NCBI GenBank assembly: GCA_031556375.1
Contig: JAVBTA010000006.1
Location: 31,052 to 95,051, forward strand
Reading direction: 5' to 3'
Origin: BNXB01 sp031556375
GTDB taxonomy: Bacteria; Bacteroidota; Bacteroidia; Bacteroidales; Azobacteroidaceae
DNA: 64,000 nucleotides
This document shows, one piece after another, positions 32,013-40,929 of this stretch. The notes under the pieces were generated by a model. It saw only the letters and a program-made list of their open reading frames with translations, was not told the origin of the DNA and ran no database searches. Position 1 is the stretch's first letter; each line of letters opens with the position of its first letter. The position numbers and the translations under genes were made by a program.

Positions 32013-33494
32013 ATGGCAGTAGAAATCAAGGAACTGACTTCGAGAAGCGAAAATTATTCGCAATGGTACAATGATTTGGTAATTAAGGCAGATTTGGCTG
32101 AAAACTCGGCTGTTCGCGGTTGTATGGTGATCAAACCGTATGGTTATGCGATTTGGGAAAAGATTCAGCGACAGTTGGATGATATGTTCAAAGAAACAGG
32201 TCATGTGAATGCATATTTCCCCTTATTTATCCCCAAGTCTTTCCTTAGTAAGGAAGCCGACCATGTAGAGGGCTTTGCAAAAGAATGTGCTGTCGTAACT
32301 CATTACAGATTGAAAAATGATCCGAATGGTCGTGGAGTCATAGTTGATCCGGAAGCTCGTTTGGAAGAAGAGCTGATTGTTCGTCCTACTTCAGAGACAA
32401 TTATTTGGAATACCTATAAAAACTGGATACAATCGTATCGCGATTTACCTATTCTGTGTAATCAATGGGCTAATGTAGTTCGGTGGGAAATGCGTACACG
32501 TTTGTTTCTGCGTACGGCAGAATTCCTTTGGCAGGAAGGGCATACGGCTCATGCTACAAAGGAAGAGGCGATTGAGGAAACAGAAAAGATGTTGAATGTT
32601 TATGCCGAGTTTGCGGAAAACTATATGGCAGTACCTGTTTTGAAAGGTTTGAAATCAGCAAATGAGCGTTTTGCAGGAGCTTTGGAAACATACTGTATCG
32701 AAGCGTTGATGCAGGATGGAAAAGCTTTGCAGGCAGGAACGTCTCACTTTCTAGGACAAAATTTTGCCAAAGCGTTTGATGTACAATTCCTGGATAAAGA
32801 TGGTAAGCGTGATTATGTCTGGGCTACATCATGGGGTGTTTCAACCCGTTTGATGGGGGCTTTGATTATGGCCCACTCCGATGATAACGGATTAGTATTA
32901 CCTCCGAAACTGGCTCCTTATCAGGTGGTTATTGTTCCAATCTATAAAACGGACGAACAACTGGCGGCTATTGATGAGAAGATTGCAGGATTGACTGCAA
33001 AACTGAAAGCCATGGGTATCAGTTTCAGATATGATAATTCGACGAATAAAAAGCCCGGTTGGAAATTTGCCGAGTATGAGTTGAAAGGTGTTCCTGTCCG
33101 TTTGGCTATTGGTGCCCGTGACATGGAAAACAATACTGCAGAAATTGCCCGTCGGGATACTCTGACGAAAGAAACGGTTTCTTTCGATGGTATTGAAAAT
33201 TATATCGAGAACTTACTGGATGATATTCAGGCTAATATCTTCAAAAAAGCGTTGGATTTCCGCGCGTCTAAAACTATTACAGTAGAGACTTACGATGAAT
33301 TCAAAGACAAAATCGAAGAGGGCGGATTTATCATGGCTCATTGGGATGGTACTCCAGAGACAGAGGAAAAAATCAAGGAAGAAACGAAAGCAACTATCCG
33401 TTGTATTCCATTAGAAGGAGATAAAACTCCGGGAAAATGTATAGTGACAGGACAACCATCGGCTCAGAGAGTGGTCTTTGCAAGGTCTTATTGA
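32013..33494 (+). CDS. proS: Prolyl-tRNA synthetase (eukaryote/archaeal-like class)
   Basis: A 493-residue class II synthetase. The ATG at 32013 is chosen because M-A-V-E-I-K-E-L-T-S-R-S-E-N-Y-S-Q-W matches the usual start. An upstream frame only extends through the leader hairpins. Motifs: G-C-M-V-I-K-P-Y-G-Y-A-I-W (motif 1), L-I-V-R-P-T-S-E-T-I-I-W (about 115-126), E-M-R-T-R-L-F-L-R-T-A-E-F-L-W-Q-E-G-H-T-A-H (motif 2), and G-T-S-H-F-L-G-Q-N-F-A. The editing insert of the bacterial type is absent and a C-terminal zinc-binding-like extension is present, as in ProRS of the archaeal/eukaryotic type common in Bacteroidota. Confidence 0.96.
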   Translation: MAVEIKELTSRSENYSQWYNDLVIKADLAENSAVRGCMVIKPYGYAIWEKIQRQLDDMFKETGHVNAYFPLFIPKSFLSKEADHVEGFAKECAVVTHYRLKNDPNGRGVIVDPEARLEEELIVRPTSETIIWNTYKNWIQSYRDLPILCNQWANVVRWEMRTRLFLRTAEFLWQEGHTAHATKEEAIEETEKMLNVYAEFAENYMAVPVLKGLKSANERFAGALETYCIEALMQDGKALQAGTSHFLGQNFAKAFDVQFLDKDGKRDYVWATSWGVSTRLMGALIMAHSDDNGLVLPPKLAPYQVVIVPIYKTDEQLAAIDEKIAGLTAKLKAMGISFRYDNSTNKKPGWKFAEYELKGVPVRLAIGARDMENNTAEIARRDTLTKETVSFDGIENYIENLLDDIQANIFKKALDFRASKTITVETYDEFKDKIEEGGFIMAHWDGTPETEEKIKEETKATIRCIPLEGDKTPGKCIVTGQPSAQRVVFARSY

Positions 33495-33502
33495 TTATAG
33501 TT

Positions 33503-34588
33503 TTATAACCCGTATTGTTGGCGGAGTAATTCTAATTCTTTGTTGAGGGTTCCTTCGGTGTCTCCGGTTCTCTTTATTCCTTCTTCCAGGGCGATGATAG
33601 CTTTTTTGTATTCTCCGAGTCGTACCAGGAAATCAGATTGGTAAAGGTATAGCGAATCCAGTTCAGGAAGTACTTCAATTGCTTTGGTAATGTAACTTAA
33701 GGCTCTTTCCCAGTTTTGTGCTTGGGCGCAATGGTTTGCGCCTAGGAGCATTACCATTGAACTGTCGGGATTTTTAGTCAGGTATTCGTCTATTTTTTCA
33801 AGAGCTTTATCGATATTTCCATTTTTTTCGTAGGCATATATCAGGCTCAATAAGTCGTTGGAGTCAATACTTCCAAGGGACTGCGCAAATTCAAAGGCTT
33901 CGATGGCTTTTTCTGTTTCGTCGAGGTCTTTATATGTATTCCCCAGGCGACTCCATGTTTCTGGGTCTAAAGGACTTAGTTTTTGTATTTGCTGACCGAC
34001 CTCAAGGGCATTTTCTTTGTATTTTGCTTCGATGTCTTTCATAGCAGCATAGTTTTGAAGTTGCAGCCACCAGAAATCAATATTAGTATCTGATATTAGT
34101 TCAATAGCTTCTTTTAAGACATCGACAGAGGCATCGTAAAGATCCACTTCATGCAGGGCTTCTGCCATTGCCTGATAGATAATCGAACGATTTTCTTCGT
34201 CCCCGGCGTATTTATTTTTCAGTTTCCGGAAGTACAGGAATGCATCTTCTTCCATCCCAAGGTGCAACAAAGCGGTCAATTTATGTCCGTCGGGCCATAC
34301 CTGACCAATATCTTTGTATTTCTCGGATAGCTTCAAAACATCGTTCCACATCTCATAATCGTTCAACAGAAGAAGTATTTCGTAGATCAGTTCTTCGTTG
34401 TCCGGATAAAATTTGAAAGCATAGTCAATCGTCTTTTTTGCTTTATCTATCTTTCCATCAGATATATAAATATCAACGATCTCACAAAGTTCTTCTACTT
34501 CGTAATAACCTGGAGTTTGTCCTTTGTCGAGAGCGCTGTCCCAGGCAAAGAAATAATCAGGGATGTCGTTCTCTTTTTTATCTGCCAT
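33503..34588 (-). CDS. TPR-repeat protein
   Basis: A 361-residue soluble protein built almost entirely of tetratricopeptide repeats. Examples are W-S-R-L-G-N-T-Y-K-D-L-D-E-T-E-K-A-I-E near 210-228 and L-Y-L-Y-Q-S-D-F-L-V-R-L-G-E-Y-K-K-A-I near 316-334. There is no signal peptide. It is a scaffold of unknown partner. It sits 46 bp downstream of glnS on the same strand and may be cotranscribed. Confidence 0.85.
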   Translation of the reverse strand: MADKKENDIPDYFFAWDSALDKGQTPGYYEVEELCEIVDIYISDGKIDKAKKTIDYAFKFYPDNEELIYEILLLLNDYEMWNDVLKLSEKYKDIGQVWPDGHKLTALLHLGMEEDAFLYFRKLKNKYAGDEENRSIIYQAMAEALHEVDLYDASVDVLKEAIELISDTNIDFWWLQLQNYAAMKDIEAKYKENALEVGQQIQKLSPLDPETWSRLGNTYKDLDETEKAIEAFEFAQSLGSIDSNDLLSLIYAYEKNGNIDKALEKIDEYLTKNPDSSMVMLLGANHCAQAQNWERALSYITKAIEVLPELDSLYLYQSDFLVRLGEYKKAIIALEEGIKRTGDTEGTLNKELELLRQQYGL

Positions 34589-34634
34589 CAGAATTTATAT
34601 TAAGCTTTTAGACTTGAGTCTTTGTTCTTATAGT

Positions 34635-36350
34635 CTATTTATTAGCGATTTTACTCCAGGAATCTTTCAATGGAACCGTACGGTTGAACACCAGTTTACT
34701 TGGGGTTGTATCGGGATCTACGTTGAAATATCCTAAACGTTGGAATTGGAAACTGTCTAAAACTTTTACATTTTCAAGTTCCTTTTCCACGCGACAGTTT
34801 GTAAGTATTTTAAGAGAATCCGGATTCAAAAGTTCGCGGAAATCTTTGTCTTTTTCATCTCCTGGATTTTCTACCATGAATAAACGGTCGTAGAGACGTA
34901 CTTCCGCAGGAATACTGTGTTCCACGGATACCCAGTGCAAAGTTCCTTTTACTTTGCGGTCGCTTTCCGGCATACCGCTACGTGTTGCAGGATCGTATTC
35001 CGCATATATCTCAGAGATATTTCCATTTTCATCTTTCTTGCAACCTGTACATTTAACGATGTAAGCATTTTTCAGGCGCACTTCCTGTCCTGGAGTCATA
35101 CGGAAGAATTTTTTCGGGGCATCTTCCATGAAATCTTCCCTTTCGATGAATAATTCGCGGGAGAAAGCAATTTCATGGCTTCCCATACTTTCGTCTTCCG
35201 GATTGTTGATAGCTTCCATCATTTCCACTTGTCCTTCCGGATAGTTTGTCAGGATGAGCTTAACCGGATCCAGGACGGCAGATACACGTTTTGCTTTTGC
35301 ATTGAGGTCTTCACGAATGGAGTGTTCCAGCAGCGCAACGTCGATAGTGCCATCGTATTTAGTATAACCGATTTTATCAATAAAGTTATGGATTGACGTC
35401 GGAGTATAACCGCGACGGCGGTATCCGCAGATAGTCGGCATGCGAGGATCGTCCCAACCGCGAACCAGTCCTTCCTGAACCAGTTGCAGCAGTTTACGTT
35501 TACTCATGACGGTATAGGTCAGTCCTAAACGGTTGAATTCATATTGGTGCGGGCGGTATTCCCCGTCTTCGGGGCGTTGTGTCTTCAATTCGTCGATAAA
35601 CCAGTCGTAAAGCGGACGATGTACAACAAATTCAAGTGTACAGATCGAGTGGGTGACTCCTTCGAAATAATCACTTTCACCATGGGCGAAGTCATACATA
35701 GGATATGCTTTCCAGATTGTTCCCGTGCGGTGGTGAGGGTGATTGATCACACGATAGATAATCGGATCACGGAAGTGCATGTTTGAGGCAGCCATGTCTA
35801 TTTTAGCACGAAGCACCATTGCGCCTTCTGCAATTTCTCCGGTATTCATTTTCTCAAAAAGGGATAAACTTTCTTCTATTGGGCGGTCACGGAAAGGACT
35901 GTGTTTACCCGGTTCGGTAGGAGTTCCTTTCTGTTTGGCAATTTCTTCTGCAGATTGTTCATCGATATAGGCTTTTCCGTCTTTGATCAACCGAACGGCA
36001 AAGTCCCATAACTGTTGGAAATAATCGGAAGCATAATATACATTACCCCATTGGTATCCAAGCCATTGAATATCTTCCATAATGGAGTCGACATATTCTA
36101 CGTCTTCTTTTACAGGGTTTGTGTCATCGAAACGCAAATTACAGACTCCACCGTATTTTTGAGCGATTCCAAAGTCCATGCAAATAGCTTTTGCGTGTCC
36201 GATATGGAGATAGCCGTTTGGTTCAGGCGGGAAACGTGTTTGTATTTTTCCGTTATTTTTACCTTCTGCAAGGTCTTTTTCTACGATGACTTCTATAAAA
36301 TTGAGACTCTTTTTTACCTCTTCGGTATTTTGATTATTTCCTTCAACCAT
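34635..36350 (-). CDS. glnS: Glutaminyl-tRNA synthetase
   Basis: A 571-residue class I synthetase. Signature sequences: P-P-E-P-N-G-Y-L-H-I-G-H-A-K (HIGH-type, about residues 42-55), and V-M-S-K-R-K-L (KMSKS-type, about 277-283). The anticodon-binding beta-barrels fill the C-terminal 200 residues. The ATG at 36348-36350 is chosen: it lies 29 bp after a TACCTTTG box, while the longer frame begins upstream of that box. Length matches GlnRS. A direct GlnRS route exists here, so the amidotransferase pathway need not supply Gln-tRNA. Confidence 0.96.
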   Translation of the reverse strand: MVEGNNQNTEEVKKSLNFIEVIVEKDLAEGKNNGKIQTRFPPEPNGYLHIGHAKAICMDFGIAQKYGGVCNLRFDDTNPVKEDVEYVDSIMEDIQWLGYQWGNVYYASDYFQQLWDFAVRLIKDGKAYIDEQSAEEIAKQKGTPTEPGKHSPFRDRPIEESLSLFEKMNTGEIAEGAMVLRAKIDMAASNMHFRDPIIYRVINHPHHRTGTIWKAYPMYDFAHGESDYFEGVTHSICTLEFVVHRPLYDWFIDELKTQRPEDGEYRPHQYEFNRLGLTYTVMSKRKLLQLVQEGLVRGWDDPRMPTICGYRRRGYTPTSIHNFIDKIGYTKYDGTIDVALLEHSIREDLNAKAKRVSAVLDPVKLILTNYPEGQVEMMEAINNPEDESMGSHEIAFSRELFIEREDFMEDAPKKFFRMTPGQEVRLKNAYIVKCTGCKKDENGNISEIYAEYDPATRSGMPESDRKVKGTLHWVSVEHSIPAEVRLYDRLFMVENPGDEKDKDFRELLNPDSLKILTNCRVEKELENVKVLDSFQFQRLGYFNVDPDTTPSKLVFNRTVPLKDSWSKIANK

Positions 36351-36379
36351 GATTCGTGATATATGAACAAATAAGGGTG

Positions 36380-36387
36380 CAAAGGTA
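36380..36387 (-). promoter_or_regulatory. -7 box of glnS
   Basis: TACCTTTG on the minus strand, 29 bp before the chosen glnS start. The divergent M3-peptidase gene starts 67 bp away and has a TAATTTTG box at 36411-36418. Confidence 0.6.
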
Positions 36388-36453
36388 ATGAATGTTTTTG
36401 AAAAAATGCTTAATTTTGGGCGCACATTGAATTTTCAATTTAATAAATATACG

Positions 36454-38586
36454 ATGAAAAAATTATTTTTAGCACTTATGGTTGCAGGAATTACTTTTAC
36501 GTCCTATTCTAAAAAGCAGGGTGATTCGAATGCCGATGCAGGCGGCAATCCGTTCTTTACAGAGTGGACTACTCCGTTTGGGGTTCCTCCTTTCGACAAG
36601 ATCCGGATTGAGCATTATAAACCAGCTTTGGACAAGGGATTAGCCGAACACAAAGAGCAGATCGATGCAATTGTGAATAATCAGGAAAAACCTACATTCG
36701 AGAATACAATTCTGGCTCTGGAATCTTCCGGAGAACTTTTGAATAAGGCTTCCAGGGTATTGTCTTGTCTGGTCGATGCTGACGGGACAGATGAAATGCA
36801 TCAGATCAAGGAAGATTATGATCCGATTCTTTCCAAGCATTTTGATGAGATCAATATGAATGAGAAACTTTTTGCCAGGGTTAAAGCTGTTTATGACGAA
36901 CGTGTTGCTTTGGGACTTACAGGTGAAGATAAACGTTTGGTTGAAGAGTATTACAAGAGTTTTGTACGCGGAGGAACGAACCTTTCTCCGGAAGATAAAG
37001 CTAAAGTGATGAAACTCAATGGGGAAATTGTTACTTTGACAAATAAATTCGGTAAAAACCTATTGGGCGAAAACAACAAATTCCGTTTGGTGATCACTGA
37101 AGAAAAAGATTTGGCAGGATTACCGGAATCAAATATTATCGCAGCAGCGGAATTGGCAAAAAAAGAAGGTAAAACAGGTTGGGTTTTCACATTGGACAAA
37201 CCAAGTTGGATTCCATTTATGCAGTTTGCCGATAACAGAGCGCTTCGCGAAAAAATGTATAAAGCATATATCAATCGTGGAAATAATAACGATGAACTGG
37301 ATAACAAGTCTACTCTTGAAAGAATTGCTGTTCTGAGAGTAGAGAAGGCTAATATAATGGGATATAAGACTTGGGCAGACTTTGTTATCAGTGATAATAT
37401 GGCTAAGACTTCCGCTGCGGCTAATGCTTTGGTAAACCAGGTGGCCACAGCTACAATCCCTTATGCAAAAGCAGAAGCTGTTGAATTGCAGAAGATGGTT
37501 GATAAATCAGGCGAGAAATTCAAATTAGAAGGCTGGGACTGGTGGTATTATACCGAGAAATTGCGAAAAGAACGTTATGATCTGGATGAAGAGACTTTGC
37601 GTCCTTATTTTAGTCTGGAAAGCACCCAGGAAGGAATGTTCATGCTTTGTAATAAGCTTTGGGGCTTACAGTTCGAAAAATTGACTAATCTTCCTGTTTA
37701 TAATGAAGATGTGCTTACTTATGAAGTGAAAGATCGTGATGGATCTCATTTAGGCATTATGTATTTCGATTTCCACCCTCGCGCGACAAAACGTGGCGGT
37801 GCCTGGATGGAAAATATTATCGATGAATATTATGTCGACGGAAAACGTTCTGCTCCTGTAATTTACAATGTCTGTAACTTTACACCTCCAGTAGGGGATA
37901 TACCTTCTTTATTAAGCATAGACGAGGCTGAAACAATGTTTCACGAGTTCGGACACGCATTGCATGGACTTTTGACACAATGCAAATACCGTTCATTATC
38001 AGGGACTCATGTTCCTTCTGACTTCGTAGAATTGCCTTCTCAGGTTATGGAAAACTGGGTATTAGAGCCTCAGATGTTGAAATTGTATGCCAAACATTAT
38101 AAAACAGGGGAAGTTATTCCGGATAACCTGATTGAAAAGATGCAAAAAGCAAAAAATTTTAATCAAGGATTTATTACAATGGAATTGATTGCTGCTTCCG
38201 CGTTGGATATGGATTGGCATATGCAGACTGATACTGTTAAAAAAGAAGCGGTTGCATTTGAGACTGCTGCAATGAAAAAAATGGGTTTGATCAAGGAAAT
38301 TGCTCCACGTTACAGCAGTTGGTATTTCAACCACATCTTTGGAAGTGATCCCGGTTATTCTGCCGGTTACTATGCTTATACATGGTCGGCAGTACTTGAT
38401 GCGGATGCTTATCAGGCATTTGTAGAGACCGGAGATATTTTCAATCAGGAAGTAGCTGATAAATTCAGGAAAAATGTTTTGGAAAAAGGTGGTTCGGACG
38501 ATGCTGATGTGCTATATCGTAACTTTAGAGGCAAGGATGCCACTCCGGATGCATATTTGCAACGTAAAGGATTTGTGAAAAAATAA
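36454..38586 (+). CDS. dcp: Exported peptidyl-dipeptidase, M3 family (Dcp-like)
   Basis: A 710-residue zinc metallopeptidase removing C-terminal dipeptides. I use the ATG at 36454 because it gives a signal peptide (M-K-K-L-F-L-A-L-M-V-A-G). The longer frame starts within glnS promoter sequence. The zinc motif M-F-H-E-F-G-H-A-L-H-G has its first His at residue 497, with the third ligand Glu expected about 25 residues on. M3 hallmarks also include the S-W-Y-F-N-H-I-F-G segment and the C-terminal Y-Y-A-Y-T-W-S. It probably acts in the periplasm. It ends at a strong terminator. Confidence 0.94.
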   Translation: MKKLFLALMVAGITFTSYSKKQGDSNADAGGNPFFTEWTTPFGVPPFDKIRIEHYKPALDKGLAEHKEQIDAIVNNQEKPTFENTILALESSGELLNKASRVLSCLVDADGTDEMHQIKEDYDPILSKHFDEINMNEKLFARVKAVYDERVALGLTGEDKRLVEEYYKSFVRGGTNLSPEDKAKVMKLNGEIVTLTNKFGKNLLGENNKFRLVITEEKDLAGLPESNIIAAAELAKKEGKTGWVFTLDKPSWIPFMQFADNRALREKMYKAYINRGNNNDELDNKSTLERIAVLRVEKANIMGYKTWADFVISDNMAKTSAAANALVNQVATATIPYAKAEAVELQKMVDKSGEKFKLEGWDWWYYTEKLRKERYDLDEETLRPYFSLESTQEGMFMLCNKLWGLQFEKLTNLPVYNEDVLTYEVKDRDGSHLGIMYFDFHPRATKRGGAWMENIIDEYYVDGKRSAPVIYNVCNFTPPVGDIPSLLSIDEAETMFHEFGHALHGLLTQCKYRSLSGTHVPSDFVELPSQVMENWVLEPQMLKLYAKHYKTGEVIPDNLIEKMQKAKNFNQGFITMELIAASALDMDWHMQTDTVKKEAVAFETAAMKKMGLIKEIAPRYSSWYFNHIFGSDPGYSAGYYAYTWSAVLDADAYQAFVETGDIFNQEVADKFRKNVLEKGGSDDADVLYRNFRGKDATPDAYLQRKGFVKK

Positions 38587-38597
38587 GAATTCTAATC

Positions 38598-38651
38598 AAA
38601 AACTAATCCCCGTTGTTTTGTCTCTGCAAAATAACGGGGATTAGTTTTTTT
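38598..38651 (+). terminator. Rho-independent terminator after dcp
   Basis: AAAACTAATCCCCGTTGTTTTG pairs with CAAAATAACGGGGATTAGTTTT (about 21 bp, one mismatch) around TCTCTG, followed by a T-run. It may serve both this gene and the convergent small ORF. Confidence 0.9.
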
Positions 38652-38667
38652 AGGATAGCTATTACTC

Positions 38668-38802
38668 TCAAATAAAAAAAGTATTTTTCATTAAAAAGAT
38701 AGTTAAAACTAACATGATTATAAATGTCAATATTAATCCGGTATTAGCCATAGGGTTATTCCCGAAAGGTTTGTCCAGGAATAATTGTTGTACGACTATC
38801 AC
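38668..38802 (-). CDS. Probable 44-residue single-span membrane peptide
   Basis: Starts with GTG at 38800-38802, overlapping the gtrA stop as GTGA (4 bp), the usual form of translational coupling, and ends at TGA 38668-38670. It encodes M-I-V-V-Q-Q-L-F-L-D-K-P-F-G-N-N-P-M-A-N, then one transmembrane helix of about 20 residues (T-G-L-I-L-T-F-I-I-M-L-V-L-T-I-F-L-M). It is too short for most gene finders. The K-P-F-G-N-N-P-M-A-N stretch before the helix looks non-random. Function unknown. No Shine-Dalgarno is evident, as often in Bacteroidota. Confidence 0.5.
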   Translation of the reverse strand: MIVVQQLFLDKPFGNNPMANTGLILTFIIMLVLTIFLMKNTFFI

Positions 38803-39329
38803 TGAGATCTTCTTTCTTTTCTTTTGTAAAAAGTGAAGTATCTTTGTGATATATAGCTAAATAACGTACAGATAAGTGTTGTTGAAAACTTAGCCGCGGT
38901 TGGATAAAAATGCAAATACTCAACAAAGAATTTAAGACCGATATAATTAATCCCGACATTCATACAGACAACTAAGAAATAGCGTGATAATTTGGTACGA
39001 TTTCTCAGAGCTGAACCTTGAAAAGCAATATTATTCATCAACCAGTAGCCAGAGAGAAAAGTAATTGGAAATACAATCAGAAAAGCAGCAATATAAGGAG
39101 ATAAAACAATAAATCCAAGTTCGACATTCTCTTTTTTGAATACTATATTATACAAAAAAGAAAAGAATGCAAGATCAAAGCACATATTTAAGCCGCCACA
39201 AACGATATATTTGAATAGTTTATAAGGAATCAGCTTCTTTACTGAGGGAATATAGAACCAACTTATAAATTTTTCAATTGACTTTTTCACTCTATCATTA
39301 TCAGTAACCGTCAAAATTTTATTTTCCAC
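38799..39329 (-). CDS. GtrA-like membrane protein
   Basis: A 176-residue protein with four predicted helices (about residues 38-60, 75-97, 105-125 and 140-165). The pattern F-K-Y-I-V-C-G-G-L-N-M-C-F-D at about 39-52, R-Y-F-L-V-V-C-M-N-V-G-I-N-Y near 117-130 and the closing S-Y-I-S-Q-R-Y-F-T-F are typical of the GtrA/DPMS1 domain, thought to flip polyprenol-linked sugars or aid a dolichol-phosphate-mannose-like synthase. No glycosyltransferase is adjacent. A 36-residue basic N-terminal cytoplasmic stretch precedes the first helix. Confidence 0.88.
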   Translation of the reverse strand: MENKILTVTDNDRVKKSIEKFISWFYIPSVKKLIPYKLFKYIVCGGLNMCFDLAFFSFLYNIVFKKENVELGFIVLSPYIAAFLIVFPITFLSGYWLMNNIAFQGSALRNRTKLSRYFLVVCMNVGINYIGLKFFVEYLHFYPTAAKFSTTLICTLFSYISQRYFTFYKRKERRSQ

Positions 39330-39552
39330 GTTATTATCTTAATTTGATACAGACACCAATCCCGATAAAATCGGAAGTGCAAAGTTAATGAAAAATGATA
39401 TAAAGTATTTTAATTTCCTGCAAGATCAAAGAAAAAGGCAACTTCAAATCCGGAATTGTCTTCATTTATGTTCCAATCAGGTTTTATCTTTTTTCGATGC
39501 AACTTCCAATGAAGGATATTCTCTGAATTTTACCGCATCCCTAAAAAATCAT

Positions 39553-39560
39553 TACCTTTG
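39553..39560 (+). promoter_or_regulatory. -7 box 4 bp before the helicase ATG
   Basis: TACCTTTG preceded at 20 bp by TTTA (39529-39532). Transcription would begin at or next to the ATG at 39565, suggesting a leaderless mRNA. Confidence 0.5.
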
Positions 39561-39564
39561 TGGC

Positions 39565-40908
39565 ATGAAAATAGAGACTCAAACAGCAAACATACTATCC
39601 AATCTGGGAATTGGCAACCTGAATGAAATGCAGATTGCGACTCAGGATGTGATTATCAAAGAACAAAATATCTTATTATTATCTCCTACAGGATCGGGAA
39701 AGACTTTGGCTTATCTATTGCCTGTTCTCGGATTGTTAAGAGAAGATGTGAGAAATGTGCAATGCTTGGTAATTGTACCCTCAAGGGAGCTGGCTCTTCA
39801 AATAGAGCAGGTCTGGAAAAAGATGGGAACAAAGTTCAAGGTAAATGTTTGTTATGGAGGACATTCTATCGATACCGAGCTGAAAAATCTAAGTACTCCT
39901 CCTGCTTTACTAATCGGAACACCAGGGCGTTTGAAAGACCATCTGGAACGAAAATCTTTTGATACAAACTCTATCAAAACCTTGGTTCTGGATGAGTTTG
40001 ATAAATCGTTGCAATTGGGTTTTCAGGAGGATATGAATGCGATCATTGATCAACTGCACAACTTACAAAAACGGATTCTTCTTTCGGCTACTGCTGATGT
40101 GGAAATTCCTGAATTTGTAAAGATAAAATCGCCTGTAACTCTTGATTATATACAGGAAGAGAAAAATAATGGTCTTTCAGTTAAACTCGTTTTATCTCCC
40201 GAAAAGGACAAAATAGAATCGTTATTTCATCTGATATGTTCCCTTAATTCTGAACCGGCACTTATTTTCTGTAATCACAGGGAAGTTACGGAGCGCATCA
40301 GTAATTTGTTGAATGAAAAAGGAATACAGACCGGATATTATCATGGAGGTATGGATCAGGATGATCGGGAAAGGGTTTTAATTCAATTTAGAAATGGCAG
40401 TTTGAATTATCTGGTTACGACCGATTTGGCAGCGCGAGGATTGGATATTCCTGAAATGAATCATGTTATACATTATCATCTTCCGGGAAAAGAAAGTGAG
40501 TTTGTTCACCGTAATGGTCGTACAGCTCGTATGAATGCTTCCGGGACAGCATATATCATACAATTTGAAGAAGATAAAATGCCGGAGTATATTTCTGGAG
40601 ATTTAGATGTCTTGAAAATTGAAAAAGAATATTCTTTGCCTGATCTTCCTGAATACCAAACAATTTATGTGAGTGGAGGTAAGAAAAACAAGTTAAATAA
40701 AAGCGATATTGTCGGGTTTTTTATACAAAAAGGCAAACTCGATAAATCCGATTTGGGATTGATTGAGGTAAAAGACTTTATTTCGTTTGTAGCCGTTCGG
40801 AAGTCTGTCGTGAAAAACCTATTGACTAATGTTCAGGATGAGAAAATGAAGGGAAAAAAATATAAGATTGAAGCGGCAAGGGATGTTAAGCCTTTTTCAG
40901 GAAGATGA
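39565..40908 (+). CDS. DEAD-box RNA helicase, DbpA-like
   Basis: A 447-residue ATP-dependent helicase. The Q motif region lies near residues 18-26 (N-E-M-Q-I-A-T-Q), Walker A S-P-T-G-S-G-K-T at about 40-47, motif II D-E-F-D (variant of DEAD) near 140, motif III S-A-T, and motif VI H-R-N-G-R-T-A-R. The last 75 residues match the DbpA RNA-binding domain that recognises 23S rRNA hairpin 92 in E. coli, so a role in large-subunit assembly is likely. The ATG at 39565 keeps the Q motif at normal distance. The open frame extends upstream to 39388 but runs through the promoter. Confidence 0.92.
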   Translation: MKIETQTANILSNLGIGNLNEMQIATQDVIIKEQNILLLSPTGSGKTLAYLLPVLGLLREDVRNVQCLVIVPSRELALQIEQVWKKMGTKFKVNVCYGGHSIDTELKNLSTPPALLIGTPGRLKDHLERKSFDTNSIKTLVLDEFDKSLQLGFQEDMNAIIDQLHNLQKRILLSATADVEIPEFVKIKSPVTLDYIQEEKNNGLSVKLVLSPEKDKIESLFHLICSLNSEPALIFCNHREVTERISNLLNEKGIQTGYYHGGMDQDDRERVLIQFRNGSLNYLVTTDLAARGLDIPEMNHVIHYHLPGKESEFVHRNGRTARMNASGTAYIIQFEEDKMPEYISGDLDVLKIEKEYSLPDLPEYQTIYVSGGKKNKLNKSDIVGFFIQKGKLDKSDLGLIEVKDFISFVAVRKSVVKNLLTNVQDEKMKGKKYKIEAARDVKPFSGR

Positions 40909-40929
40909 GTTTTTTTTGTACTTCGTTGT

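Noticed and set aside
39388..39564. Extended helicase N-terminus
   Set aside because: It includes the promoter box and is unrelated to helicase N-termini; the Q motif is correctly placed from 39565.
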